This document shows, in pieces, positions 11,680-23,527 of a DNA stretch of 64,000 bases (position 1 is the first letter of the stretch; every line of letters begins with the position of its first letter). The notes beneath the pieces were generated by a model. It worked only from the letters and a program-made list of their open reading frames with translations. It did no database searches and was not told where the DNA came from. The DNA is from Hysterangium stoloniferum. Its lineage: Eukaryota; Basidiomycota; Agaricomycetes; Hysterangiales; Hysterangiaceae. The translations under genes and the position numbers were made by a program. Location: the NCBI GenBank assembly GCA_015178975.1, contig WHVD01000287.1, positions 1-64,000 on the forward strand, written 5' to 3'.

Positions 11680-12975
11680 CTCCCACCAAAAGACTATTCA
11701 TGTGCTCTTTGGTCGTCCTGTAAAGAGGACAAAGCGATGCAATGCGTTAGTCTACCTAATTAAAGCCAAGGATGAAAAAGAAGGCACCAATCGATTCTAT
11801 CCACCTGCTTATAGGCATAGCCATCAAACTCAACGTCTTTCCCGTAGAATTCATGTTCTCGACAGCTTTCTCACCACAATTTTCTTTGGTCACAGATGCC
11901 CTTTTCCCACTCATCGAGCCATTGATTGGTGCGCAACAGACTGTCGTTGTGGCCTGTTCGCCACCGGAATGAAAAGAGAGTACGGGTCCCGCTTACTATG
12001 CCCAGTCAAAACCATCTCATGAGGCTCTTGGCCAACAAGGCACAAATACTGGGTCTGACGGAGGAGACGAAAGGAAAAGGTGTAGACGTAGATTCAAAAC
12101 AGCAGGAAGGTAGAGTAGGCAGCACAGCGGTCCAGAAAGAGACAAAGGTTAAAACCCTAAGTATTAGTCGACCCAATCAAAGCCAAACCATGAGGACAAA
12201 ACACCTATTGACTTGACGGACTTACTTGTAACCTCCGAAATCAACCTCGGTGTCTTCCACTTTGACTTCATTTCCTTCCCATCCACATTCAATGACCTGT
12301 CTCTTCTCACGCTCGTCGCATTGTTGATAGGTTCCATATCAGACAACGTCGTCCCACTCTTTCCACTCTCTCAATCTCGCCAAACCACCACTTGTCCGTT
12401 CAAAGTCCGCGACGATGTCTATGTCCACGAACCTTGTCGGGGAATCGCAGACCCAGTATTGTTTGCGAGCTAACTGATCGAGCTTGAATGTGGAAGAAAT
12501 GCAACAGGGTGGATCGGTTGTAATAGTGGGCGTGACTGATGTGGTGGCGGCGTGAACAATGGGCTTATGATCCCGTTGAGTGGAAGTGGCAAGTGAGAGA
12601 GCTTCTGGGTGTCAACATTCATGGGCAGTTGCGGCAACAGTGATCTTTGTACCTTTCTGCTTCCTTTCTCTCATTCTCTGGGCTTTTGGGGGATGTGTGG
12701 CACCATGGCAGTGAACCCTTTCCTGACAACTGGTCCTGTGGATATGCTATCCCTTCGACGAACGCAGTCGAAAAAGACGGTCGACCTTTATTGGTGTTCG
12801 GCTTGTCGAGATTCCGGTGGGAGTTGTCAAAGGGATGTTAGAGGTGGGTCAAAGGTTACTTGGGCACGAGGAGTTTTACTTTGGGAGCTGTTCATCGTTC
12901 CCTCGAAGCTTCCCTTTCCAGCTCAGCCATGCTAAGGTGACACGGTTGTGGTTGGTGAAGGGAAGTTTGACGATG
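11680..12975. other. gene-scrap region; 12180-12480 is a diverged inverted copy of 31840-32190
   Basis: No intact gene is seen. Bases 12180-12480 share, on opposite strands, landmarks with 31840-32190: a catttccttcccatccacatt-like block, ctcacgctcgtc, and gtccgcgacgatgtctat. This is therefore a dispersed duplicated fragment. A plus-strand frame at 12213-12473 starts MTDLLVTSEINLGVFHFDF, but neither copy is an obvious complete gene. The stretch 12605-12960 has open plus frames without a recognisable family. Confidence 0.5.
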
Positions 12976-13085
12976 CCCCAGTCACGACTTAGAGGACACT
13001 AAAAGGGTGTCTGTGATTATGGGTAAAAGCGTCTGAGTTCCAACTATGCACACTAATGTACAGTATGTGCGCCCATAAAGGGAGC
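12976..13085. mobile_element. LTR remnant of the TGTGAAG family
   Basis: The block cacgacttagaggacactaa, then gtgtctg, gtctgagtt and gtatgtgcgcccata matches the distal part of the solo LTR at 10024-10623. No ends or target duplication remain. Confidence 0.5.
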
Positions 13086-13091
13086 TGTCAC

Positions 13092-13156
13092 CATGACGTC
13101 ATATGGTCCCTGTAAGCTACGCGGGTGAGTGCCGGGCCCATATGACGTCACTGCAT
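13092..13156. repeat. isolated satellite fragment with the palindrome
   Basis: The fragment carries both arms of the satellite hairpin, 13094-13110 (TGACGTCATATGGTCCC) and 13134-13150 (GGGCCCATATGACGTCA), and little else of the unit. Bases 13157-13600 that follow are AT-rich with nothing recognised. Confidence 0.8.
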
Positions 13157-13603
13157 TGCGTGAGAGCCGCAGGAGAAATTTGCCGTGGGTTAAAGATAAT
13201 ACTCTAATCTATGATCCCCTATGGCTGACAATGCCTGTTCCATTTCTGTACATCTCTGAAGCAGTTTTATTAGTTATTAGAGTGTATTTCCAACTAATGA
13301 AATATTAGTAATGTATGGAAAGAATTGTTCCTACTATACTTTTTTGGACGACTGACGTGATTCTAATCATACAATTATAAAAATAAAAAACCAAGTCTAA
13401 ATAAGTATTTTGTCATGTCATCCTGAATGCTAATGAAAATGACTTTGGAAAGCGATCAACAGGAAAGCAAGAAAACAAAGAGCACAGCGGAAAATGTAGA
13501 CCAAGCGAATGCTACCGCAGCAATTAGCCCAGCTCTCTAGCGAGGATACAAAATAACATGACCTCCAACCCTCAATGAGGATCCAACGAATTCCGGGAAA
13601 GTT

Positions 13604-15625
13604 TCAGGCAAAAGACGGGAGCGTTACTTTTCGAGGCTCGTCAACAGCCTGAGGTCTTGTCAGAGGGCTGGTGAAGGGTAAGCTCCGTTGGAGGGGCTGG
13701 GAGCCCAATGCTGTGCCAAGGTCATGGTGGAAAGTGTCACCATAATAAGGATGGCGGGTGAGTGGGTCCTGTACTCGAGGTCGTGGAGTGAGACGACAAG
13801 GCGGTAGGGTTGGTTTGGGGGGGATGAGATAAGGAGGAGGACACGGTTGACACTTCATCTAGGGAATTATTCAATGACAAAAAGAAAAAGACTTTCTTGA
13901 ACAGTAAAATACACACCTTGGGGATGCGAATGCATCCTTAATGGGCTGAGAATAGGTGCAGATTCATCTGACTCCATTGGAGGATCATACAAGCCAGAGT
14001 GCCTGCCTTTGAGATGGATAACAGGATGGCAGCGACACAAGACGCTGTGCGTCGCCTAATTGGCATCTCAGCGATGAGAGAAAATAGTAGTCAGCTAAGC
14101 ACAACATACCCTCAGGAGTAGGAGCGTGGCTCGACAGGACCTGGCATTGTATGATAAAGCGAGGCAGTTGTGGGTACTTGAAGAGAATGAGGTGACAATG
14201 GCGACATTGGTGACCTAGGAGACTCCTCATGGTCTAATGGGGTTAGCAACAATAGAGTATAGTAAAAATGGAATATCTTACCTTCCGAGTACAAACCCAT
14301 ACCGTGTGGGTCCAAACGTGGGAGCGGCCATATGCAATATTGTATTGTGATCACGAAGGGAAGTAGAGTGCAGCTGAGATAGAGAGGGCTGTATCGAGAA
14401 CACCGGGGATGGGGACGGTGTGGGAGTAGGAGGGTTGTGACCTGGTTTGCAGGTCATTATAGAGAATGAAACTAATAAACAGCTGTACAACGCACCTTGT
14501 GAACCGCTGTTGTGTGAATCGGGGTCGGGAACACATACAGCTGCGTGATTATGGGGGCTTTGACGTGAATAGGGGGATAGAGGGGACTCCGGAGGTGACG
14601 ACGGCGACGTGGGTGTGGCTTTGTCTAGTGGTCGAGTTCAGCGATGAGAACTATACATTAAATAGCACAGCACAAACGTTACCTTGTAAAACCGAGCTCG
14701 TCGACGCTTCGGCCGGACTCTCCTGATAGTGATGGTGAGTGCCAGACGACTCCGCGCAGGACATGCATCCGGGCACCTGGCATCCACAAGCCCTACATGG
14801 GTCGGTGCACTGAATCTTCCTCTTCACACAATGCTTGCAAGGCCAGCTGTGAAAAAGAACAAACTGTGAATATGCGAATGAAGCAAACTGAACGCAAAAT
14901 CGCACTCAACCTCGCACTGGACCTTGTCCGCACGGCAACTAGCACAGGCCCGTTTCACCCTCAAGCTCTGGCCCTTCCCTTTGCGTGGGTTGTCTATACA
15001 CTCCGTCCCTGAATACAAGCAATTATCACACGGCCGTGCCCTCTCGCACTTGATATTCAGCTGGTGACAGGACGCACAATGTGGTATTGATCCAGATGCT
15101 AAGGGAAAAATACATCGAGTGCCATGCGTTGTGCAGCGCGAGCAGGGCAATTTCGCCATTGCAAACAGTACCCTTCATTTTTGCACGAGTCACAGATTTT
15201 GTCAGGTGGTTGATACGGTTTTGGAGGAGGGTGAGAGGGGGAAGAGGGACGCGGGAGGATAGCGGATTGGCGGGACGGAAGGATGACCTGCTTTGGTTTG
15301 GCCCGATCGGGCAGGGACACGAGGAGAGAGTCGGGATACATGTTATGCCCTTTTTTGTGCAGGGGAACAGGGTTTGTTGCCATCGCAGCTGTGTACATGT
15401 GGGTGAGTATGGACGGAGTATGAAAGGTCGGAGAGTTGTGGATAGAACTCACACTAGTTCCCTTTGTTTACATTCCTCACATCCATCTGTGCATATCTGG
15501 GCCCTTCCCTTATTTCTGCATGTGCTGCAGGGCCTCTCTTCGTCGCACTGTGTCCTTTCATGGCGACAGTGAGTGCAGGCCCGCGATGCGCGGTGATAAG
15601 GGTTGAGAGCGGCACATGCATCCAT
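13604..15625 (-). CDS. multi-exon protein with up to five tandem Zn(II)2Cys6 clusters
   Basis: This is probably a nucleic-acid-binding or regulatory protein. ATG at 15625 is chosen because it directly precedes cluster 1. Cluster 1 (15500-15600) is CTHC-x6-C-x5-CSTC-x8-C, a perfect GAL4-type spacing. Cluster 2 follows as CEEC-x6-C-x5-C, then is broken at 15367 by an apparent 1 nt loss. Cluster 3 starts CDSCKNEGYC near 15200 and shifts frame into CSRCTTHGTRC. Cluster 4 (15010-15090) is CASC-x6-C-x5-CDNC-x6-C. Cluster 5 starts CASCRADKVQC, crosses a 47 nt intron, and ends CKHCVKRKIQC. The tail is Pro/Ser-rich through exons at 14300-14690, 14100-14230 and 13925-14045, ending in the exon 13604-13858. 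Introns are 45-65 nt with GT/AG ends. Family knowledge: Zn2Cys6 normally occurs once, at the N-terminus of fungal transcription factors. No fungal_trans domain is visible. The frame breaks mean decay, extra introns or base errors. Confidence 0.65.
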
Positions 15626-16505
15626 TGATGGTGTGAAGAAAGGGACAAAGTTAAAGGTTGGGGGATTATAAACCTAGGGGAGAGATAGAGAGAGGAGCAG
15701 GATAGAGGGCGATGAAAAGGAGAATGTATATACCACTGCTTGCGAGATTCCGATCCATAAATGCCTTGCGCCATGTTGTTTCGCTTTGCGAGTATGACCA
15801 GCGGGCCCGATTAGAATCTTCTGGTTTCCAGCCGTAACTTCTTCAAAGCTGGACGCCTCTATCTGTATATCGCTTCCACCTCGCTTCCATGCATGCACAC
15901 TCAACACATGCTAGTCTCCTCATTTTGCCATTCTTTTTTTTTCAGTTCGTTCAGTTCTTTTCTCTTTTGGTCCCTGATTTGACCTCATATGCATGCCTTC
16001 TACAAAGGGACTCATCGCCAAATCTCTGCTATTTTCTTCTAACAACCCTCTTTTGGGTCCGGTTCATATGCCTTTTAAATTTGTCCGCGGTCTTTGCCTT
16101 GATGCACCACCGATATCCTCGGATGTTGCAAGGGATCACATTGCACCGGGGATCACATTGCTAACATGTACCACGTACCCCGGGACAAGGTGGGTGTGGG
16201 AAAACTGAGACCATATACTTTAAGATCTACTTACGTTTAAAATACAAACGGATTATCCAGTGGTGTTCTGAAGCCAGAGAGAACTGGTAGGAGGATCCAA
16301 TGAGTCGACACAGACCAGATGGCGAAGGTGCATAGGTGTAGGTGCAGGCAGTGAGAAAGTTACATAGATCTCTTTGTTGCGTTATCTCTCGTGGTGCACA
16401 AGATATAAAGAGCACAACATTGAAGGACGAGTTACAACTTCCACCCCATTGTCTAAAAAAAGGTCCTTGATGCACACATCTTCATAAGGCTCAAAAAGGG
16501 TAGTA
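15626..16505. other. flank with unresolved minus-strand exons
   Basis: A minus-strand open frame begins MAQGIYGSESRKQ near 15773 and meets a GTATAT donor at about 15735. It may be an upstream exon of the zinc-cluster gene, but the frames do not join. 16226-16475 has another minus-strand frame of unknown nature, cut off by the copia insertion at 16511. Nothing else is recognised. Confidence 0.35.
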
Positions 16506-16510
16506 CAACC

Positions 16511-16821
16511 TGTTAAAAGTGACCTGTGACTTACTGTGACACGTGACACACACAAGTCTGAGGAAAGTTGTTACTATTCAGGTCACTAACTACAAGCTTA
16601 TATATGTTATACATCAGTAGGCTTGTCAGCTGTCATAAGTGACAGCTGATTGACAGCTGGAATGGAAACTGACAGCTGATTGACAGCTGGAATACAAAGT
16701 GACAGCTGATTGACAGCTGTCATGGGAAATGAACTGGGAATATCCTGGAACATGCTGGAAGCTTCTAGAAGGTTCTAGAAGGTTCCAGAAGGTTTTGGAG
16801 ACAGTGGAGGCAGTTTTAACA
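16511..16821 (-). repeat. 3' LTR of copia element (311 bp)
   Basis: TGTTAAAA...TTTTAACA ends. It contains tandem gacagctgattgacagctgg motifs (16628-16720) and a tatatatgttata box near 16600-16612. The purine tract in element sense lies immediately inside it (16822-16830, read on the minus strand). Confidence 0.94.
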
Positions 16822-16856
16822 GATCCCCCTGATCTCACATGTCTCCAAAGAAAAAG

Positions 16857-16892
<36 letters not shown>

Positions 16893-16928
16893 TGCTAAAC
16901 TACAGAGAGTAAGAAAGAAAACAAGAAA

Positions 16929-19900
16929 CTAAGTCCTTATACCCATTCCAGCACAACAAAATTGAACTTTTGGAGTGGATAGAGGTTTCATTAGAATATC
17001 TGCAAGTTGTTCTGCAGTAGGAACATAGGAAGGAGTAATACACTTGGCATTTACAGCATCCCTAAGCCAATAGTAGCGAAGGTCAAGATGTTTCATCCTC
17101 CCATGATGCTCAGGATTCTTAGCAACACTGATAGCAGACTGGTTGTCAATGTGTAGAGTTGAAGGCTGATTAACTTGGTAGCCAAATTCACCTAGGATGT
17201 TTCGCATCCAGGCAATCTCCTTGCCAGCTTCTACAGCAGAGACAAATTCTGCTTCAGTTGTAGAAAGTGTGACAATACTTTGCAGTTTACTACTCCAGCC
17301 AATAGCACCTCCAGCCATCATAGTCACATAACCCCCAGTGGATCTTCCAGAATCAATACAATCACCATGAGCAGCATCAGTGTATGTGGTGAATAATTCA
17401 GAGCCACATTTACCAGAGTAATGCAACTTGTAATCCAGTGTACCTTTTAGGTATCTGAACAAGTGCTTCACTGCTGTCCAATGCTTTGGTCCAGGATTGC
17501 AATTAAAACGTGCCAAGTAGGACACAGTATAAGCAATATCTGGACAGGTCATAGTAGCCAGGTATTGTAAAGACCCAACAGCACTGAGATAAGGAACACT
17601 ACGCATGAAATCCACCTCTGCAGCATTCTCAGGACCCATTTCTTTGGAAAGAGATGTACCAGGTGTCATAGGTGTGAGAACTGGATGACAGTCAGACATG
17701 TTATAACGCTCAAGCATGTTGAGAATAAATTGTCGCTGATCAAGAGTAAGGAGACGCTTAGAGCGATCTCTGCCAACTCCCACACCAAGTCAATAAACAG
17801 TGGATCCAAGATCACGGCATTTGAAATGCAGGGACAATTGCTTGACAGCTTTGTCAATGGCAAGAGTGGACTTGGATGCAAATGTAATATCATCAATGTA
17901 AATGGGTACAAAGATCTTGACCTCTCCATTTGAATAAATGTAAACAGAGGTATCAGATTCAATTCGTTTGAACTCCATTTCAGTAAGTGCACCATGTAAC
18001 TTGATGTTCCATTGACGAGATCCCTGCTTGAGACCATAAAGTGATTTCAAGAGTCTGAGAACATTATTAGGACCTCCTTGATGGAAGCCTTCAGGTTGTC
18101 TCATATAGATTGTCTCATCAAGGTCACCATGGGTGAAAGCAGCAGAAATGTCAACAGAGCGCAAGTCCATGTCTTCAATGGCAGCTAGGGCCAGAATCAA
18201 ATGCAGAGTGGTAGGTCTAAAAGTAGGTGCAAACACTTCATTGTAGTCAATGCCAGGACGTTGTGAGTATCCTTTGGCAACAAGACGAGCTTTATAACGC
18301 TCAATGGTGCCATCTGCATTGTGTTTGACTTTAAACACCCAACCCGAACCAATTGCCTTTGCACCAACTGGGAGGTCAACAAGTTCCCATGTCTTGTTTT
18401 CTACCAGTGTATTGTACTCTGCATTTATAGCTTCTTGCCATTTATCTGCATCATCACCTTTAATAGCCTGCTTGTAGTTTTGTGGCTCAGCAGTTGAAGC
18501 TGTTCCAACAAACTGTACTTCCTCATAATCAATGTCCTCATCATCATCTTCAGCTAGAGCTGGAGCTGGTTTTACCTTCCACCATTCACCAGGTTGCTTT
18601 GGAACACGCTGAGAGCGACGAAGCTGTGGTTCTGGTGCAGGTGGAAGAGGGAGTTGAATGGGTTCAGGAAGTGCAGGAATCTGAGCAGGAGGTGCAGGAA
18701 TCTGACCAGGAGGTGCAGGAATCTGACCAGGAGGTGCAGGAATATAAGCAGGAGGTGCAGGAATATGAGTAGGAGGGACAGAAATATCATTATCCCCCTC
18801 TACTTCTGGCACAAATAAAGGAATGTCAGAGTTTGGTATATTTGGGAAAAGCCTAATATTAGGCATTGGTCCAGTAGTAGATAGACCAGGAAAGTGGCAT
18901 TCATCAAATACAGCCCGTTCAGAGATGATAAACTTCTTTGTAACAGGGTTGTAGAATTGCCAACCTTTGTATCCCACAGGATAGCCTATAAAGAGGCATT
19001 TCTCCATGTGTGACTGAAGTGACTTCCTTTTGTCCTTTTGAATGTAAACATAGGCAGTACACCCCCACACTCGCAAGTTGCTCACATCTGGTTTCTGCTT
19101 GTACCATTGCTCATAGGGTGTAGTTTTAGGCAATGGTGCAGTAGGCAGACGATTCCATACATAAACATAAGATGCCACAGCATGATTCCAGAATGAGGCA
19201 GGCATACACGCTTCATGCATCATGGCAGTGACATGATCAGCCAAGGTACGATTGGCTCGTTCTGCAACTCCATTCTGTTGAGGGCGATTGCGAGTAGTAT
19301 GATGGCGTGCTATTCCACATTCATCTGTAAACTTGATGAAAGCATTTGACATGTATTCACCCCCTTTGTCATCCTGCAGAGCTTTGACCTTGCAACCCAG
19401 AAGATTCTCAGCATAAGCTTTGTATCTCCTGAATGCTTCAAATGCATCACTCTTCCGTTTTAAGAACAGAACAGCTCACAACTTGGTGCAATCATCAATG
19501 AAGGTTATCCAGTAGTGATAACCCTCAGTTGTTTGCACAGGAAGTGGTCCATGTAGATCACTATGAATAAGCTCAAGTGGTGTCTGAGATTGACTTGGTG
19601 AGGTAGGAGATGGATTGGCAGTCATTTTGCCAGCAAGGCAAGGTTCACAGATAGGATCAGGTTGTTCCTTTGAGTCAAGGTTTAAGCCAACCACCAATCC
19701 TTCTCTGATCATCTTCTGGACATCAGCATAGCTGTGATGTCCAAGACGGCGATGCCAGAGATTGATATCAAAGGGAAGAGTGGAGGCAGCACCAGCTTGC
19801 TCAATAATAGGTGCAGTGGCACCATTTAGGATGCCTGCATTCTGTGCAGTAACTCTGGCTGTAAACAAAGTCTGGCCAGAGAGTTTGAAATGCATGGTTG

Positions 19901-21077
19901 TTCGATCAATGTGTATGAGTAGTCCTTTGTGTCTTGTGAGATAAAGACAAGACAATAGGTTACTACGCAGTTGTGGTACATGCAAAACTCTTGTAAGCTC
20001 CACAGATCACGATTTCCTTCCATTTATAACTGGGTTGAATACCACAGAACCAACTCCTGCAGAGTAGATAACAGTATGATCTGCTAACTTGATTGGGACA
20101 CATAATGGTGTGTAGTTACGCAGCCAATGACTATGAGGAGTCATATGACTACTAGCACCTGTATCAGCAAGCCAATCATAGTCAGAACCATTCTGCAGGG
20201 TGGAGGAATCGGATGAGGAGAAAGCAAGTGCATTTCCACTATATTCAACATTGTTCTGAGACATTGTCTTCTGAGGCCTATTTGGCTTTTTCTTCCCTTT
20301 AGCACGATTGGTAAGGACACTCTCCTGTGCTTCCTGCTGCTTCTTGATGAAGCGATGACACTTGTCCATAGTATGGTTGGTCATAGAGCAGAAAGTACAT
20401 TTGAGAAATGCAGTGGATGTATTGCCCTTTACAGTAAGTGCAGATGCAACTGCAGGAGCTTGTGAAGCCCAATGACAGCGTTGTGACTCTTCTGTGACAA
20501 AAGCTTGTTGGATAGTAGCCTTGTCCAGCTTGTCCATCAGAAGGAGAGAAGAGGCAAAGTTGTCAAACTGCTCAGGAAGTGCCCTAATCATTGCCATTGA
20601 TGCAAGTTCCTCATCAAGTTTGGCAAGATCAAAATTCAATGGGCGCAGATCCTGGATGGCACGGATGGCTAGATCCACCCGATTCATCAGAGTTTGCAAA
20701 TTCTCATTCTCTTCCTTTCTGATGGAGAAGAGATCATCATACACATTGAAGCGCATGCCAGGGCGCTTCTGCAAGTGTACATCACACAGACTGGTCCACA
20801 TCTTGACTGGATCACCCTCAATCCCTTTAAGATGAATCTTTTGATCATCCTCAACACTCAAGTACATCCAACCTGCTGCTTTGTCTGACTTGAGAGCCCA
20901 AGCATCAAATGCAGTTTGCTGGGCCTCTGTGGGAGATGAGGATAGTGCAGGTGCAATGGAGGTGGCCTCAACAATGTGCCAGACACCCTGGGCACGAAGC
21001 CAAGCCTGCATCTCACCAGACCAGGTGTTGTAGTTATGAGAGTTGAGTTTAGGGAATTGGGGGATGGAAGATGACAT
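16929..21077 (-). pseudogene. copia gag-pol polyprotein, one frame broken by three TGA codons
   Basis: From ATG 21077 to the stop at 16929 the same frame encodes about 1383 codons. Gag comes first (Tyr/Trp-rich N-terminus, UBN2-like region), then a CTFCSMTNHTMDKC zinc knuckle near 20390. Next are an aspartic protease (WLADTGASSHM, about 20170), GAG-pre-integrase (LWHRRLGHHSYADV), and integrase with HSDLHGP, IDDCT and DDKGGEY carrying the catalytic residues. A Pro-rich linker leads to reverse transcriptase (VDISAAFTHGDL, SLYGLKQGSRQW, catalytic YIDDITFAS). Last is RNase H (YTDAAHGD, STTEAEF, HIDNQSAI, ADILMKPL). In-frame TGA occurs at 20007-20009, 19476-19478 and 17790-17792; no frameshift was seen. 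At the first two sites CGA (Arg) is the likely ancestor, and at the third CGA or TGG. These are transitions typical of cytosine deamination. The element is autonomous in design but presumably inactive unless stops are read through. Confidence 0.95.
18668..18780 (-). repeat. 27-bp in-frame repeat, Pro-rich linker of copia pol
   Basis: Four to five copies of ggtgcaggaatctgaccagg or variants encode IPAPPGQ/AQ/AY repeats. They lie between the integrase and reverse transcriptase domains, a position where copia polyproteins are commonly disordered. Confidence 0.85.
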
Positions 21078-21305
21078 TGTAGTATACACAGAGCAAACTC
21101 GCAAAGAAGTTCAGAAAAAAAGGTATTTAACTCGAGGTCCAGACGGTACTCGAGGGAAACTCAGCCTTAGTGGCGTACAAGTTCCTCCCTACTAGCAACA
21201 GCAATAAGGCTGGGCCTGGCAGGGGAATATAAAAGTATAGGCTGAAACTTACTCAAAAGAAGCAAGTTTGCAAAACGTTATACTGTACTAGAGCGCTTAG
21301 AGCGC

Positions 21306-21318
21306 GGGGCCCATAACC
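21306..21318 (-). promoter_or_regulatory. primer binding site, internal tRNA-iMet (copia type)
   Basis: Abutting the 5' LTR, the element sense strand reads GGTTATGGGCCCC. The plus-strand cgcggggcccataacc mimics the anticodon-arm region of eukaryotic initiator tRNA-Met. Family knowledge: Drosophila copia and its relatives prime from a half-molecule of tRNA-iMet at this internal site rather than from the CCA end. Confidence 0.85.
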
Positions 21319-21667
21319 TGTTAAAAGTGACCTGTGACTTACTGTGACATGTGACACACACAAGTCTGAGGAAAGTTGTTACTATTCAGGTCACTAACTA
21401 CAAGCTTATATATGTTATACATCAGTAGGCTTGTCAGCTGTCATAAGTGACAGCTGGTTGACAGCTGGTTGACAGCTGTCATAAGTGACAGCTGATTGAC
21501 AGCTTGAATGGAAACTGACAGCTGATTGACAGCTGGAATACAAAGTGACAGCTGATTGACAGCTGTCATGGGAAATGAACTGGGAATACCCTGGAACATG
21601 CTGGAAGCTTCTAGAAGGTTCTAGAAGGTTCCAGAAGGTTTTGGAGACAGTGGAGGCAGTTTTAACA
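21319..21667 (-). repeat. 5' LTR of copia element (349 bp)
   Basis: Same ends as the 3' copy, but about 38 bp longer because of one additional gacagctggttgacagctg-type unit (21448-21490). It drives transcription leftward. Confidence 0.94.
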
Positions 21668-21672
21668 CAACC

Positions 21673-22771
21673 ATTGCCAGTCCTTGCTCAATTCCAGATA
21701 TATCGAACCAGAATAAAATTTACTGGAGTTGAGTTGCACAGACACAAATTGAGATATGATGAGACAATCAAACCAAAATCAAAGTCATAAACAAGCTGAG
21801 TTGCGCAGACACATATCATTGGTAAATGGTATATACAAAGAACACAAGGGATGGTGGATAACGGTAGAAATATAGATATTGAGACCTTAAAAAATGATTT
21901 AATATGTCATGTGCAACGACAGATATTGTGGATGGATTATGACCTTATTATGTTATGCCTGCATAGACACGGTACCACCTCATAGTCTCACTCGTGCTCA
22001 GGTATTATGAAATTGTGGGGGTAGACAGGGTGACCACCACAGTCATATCTAGAATAATGGTATAATTTTTGTCAGTCTTGAAACCTAGTTGAAGGGTGTG
22101 AATGAGGCGTTCTGGTAAGGACAATTGAAAAATATTACATACCCATCGACAATATGGACCTGTGACGCTGGAATGACAATGTGGGTGGTGTGGGAACAGC
22201 GCCTGGTTGGTGATTCAAGATGGGGATAGTGTGGGCAGACTATGTTTTGTGTGAATGAGAAGAAAATGGGATCTTGATGGTATGACTGACTTGACACGAG
22301 CCGAACAAGTTCCATCTTGATAATGGAAGGGGTAACTATATGATATTAGGCAGGCAACTAATGAGAGAAATCTGTTGGTTACCGATAGAGTCTTGGGTAG
22401 GTTGCATCGTGCTAGAAGTGGTGATGGTGGAAGATGAGCTGGACGCATTTTTGAAGGGATATATAAAGAGATTCGGCTAGACTGCCAACTCAGGACTGGA
22501 GGCTATGGTAACTTAAATGAAAAAGTAATATGACATGGTACGTTTTTAATAATGATCTGTATTTGAAAAATGAGCTCCAAGTGCAATACACAGTTTCTCC
22601 ATGAGACTTACAATGGGGGTGATAGGGAGAGTGCTTAGGGAAAGTGGAATGATTGTTAATGCGTTTTTTGAGGATCTATTTATCGTCACCAAGGTTAGAG
22701 GCAAAAGAAAGCAACAAGACTGCTGGGTATTAATATGAGCCACATCTTCAAGTTGCTTTTTAGAAATGTGG
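21673..22771 (-). other. possible minus-strand gene remnants, not recognised
   Basis: Minus-strand stretches at 22085-22315, 22400-22470 and 22546-22743 look partly coding: Ser-rich tracts, a possible GTATGT donor near 22143 followed by an acceptor near 22113, and a fragment reading SLMEKLCIALGAHFSNTDHY. No family is recognised and no complete model can be drawn. The region runs into satellite DNA at 22772. Confidence 0.3.
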
Positions 22772-23522
22772 TGATAGAGATTAATAAAAGACTGAATAAA
22801 ACGAATGGGAGCTTACCGTGATTTTGCACCAGGGGTGAAAATGAGATAAATGCAGTCATGCATGAATGGGAAGACTGGCCAACTAGTGTTGAGGCAGGGA
22901 GTAACTACGGAAAGAAAGATCAAAGTCATAGTTAGCACAGGAATTCGCAAGCAAAAAGAACAAGATGGGACTCAAATTCCAAAATGGCCTTCATGGTAAG
23001 ATACGGACGTCACTCAGGCTACTTGGTTTGGTGTCCCACATCCAGGGGAATTTTTTTAGATACGAGATGTACCACTCAACATGACATCATATGGTCCCTG
23101 TAAGCTAAGCGGGGGAGCGCCGGGCCCATATGACATCAGTGAACAGCTGTGATAGAGATTGATAAAACAAATGAATAAAACAAATGTGAGCTTACCGTGA
23201 TTGTGCACCAGGGGTGAAAATGAGATGGATGGAGTCAAGCAAGAACGGGAAGAACAGCCTGCTAGTGTTGAGGCGGGAAGTAACTACAGAAAGAATTAAA
23301 GTTATAGTTAGCATAGGAATTCGTAGGCAAAAAGGACAAAATGGGACTCACGTTCCAAACTGGCCTTCATGGTAAGAGACGAATGTTATTGGAGTGACTT
23401 GGTTTGGTGTCCCACATCCAGGGGAATAAAAATGATACGAGGTGTACCACTCAACATGACGTCATATGGTCCCTGTAAGCTAAGCGGGGGAGCGCCGGGC
23501 CCATATGACATCACTGCAATAT
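22772..23522. repeat. second satellite block, two units of the ~378 bp repeat
   Basis: The landmark taagctaagcgggggagcg recurs at 23098 and 23476, 378 bp apart, in the same orientation and with the same internal blocks as 6840-11343. The palindrome is present at 23457-23513. The array starts abruptly within a unit (gtgatagagattaataaaag) and stops after the second palindrome at a gene fragment. Confidence 0.92.
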
Positions 23523-23527
23523 TCCTA

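Larger units (their letters stand above)
16511..21667 (-). mobile_element. complete Ty1/copia LTR retrotransposon, TSD CAACC
   Basis: LTRs are at 16511-16821 (3' in element sense) and 21319-21667 (5'). Both start TGTTAAAA and end TTTTAACA. The 5 bp CAACC flanks the unit at 16506-16510 and 21668-21672, so this is one insertion. In between are a primer site, one gag-pol reading frame and a purine tract. The LTRs look nearly identical apart from a 38 bp repeat-unit difference and a few substitutions, suggesting recent arrival. Confidence 0.96.

Noticed and set aside
11513..12022. Plus-strand 169-codon ORF as a gene
   Set aside because: No recognisable motif, overlaps the opposite-strand fragment, and composition resembles chance opening of GC-balanced DNA.
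13157..13600. Possible promoter region of a rightward gene
   Set aside because: No gene follows on the plus strand; the next gene is on the minus strand and ends here.
16861..16890. (GA)n tract as a regulatory GAGA element
   Set aside because: A simple microsatellite in the 3' untranslated part of the copia element; nothing suggests function.
20494..20835. Plus-strand ORF of 113 codons inside copia gag
   Set aside because: It is the antisense shadow of the gag frame, rich in Ser/Arg as expected for reverse-complement coding.
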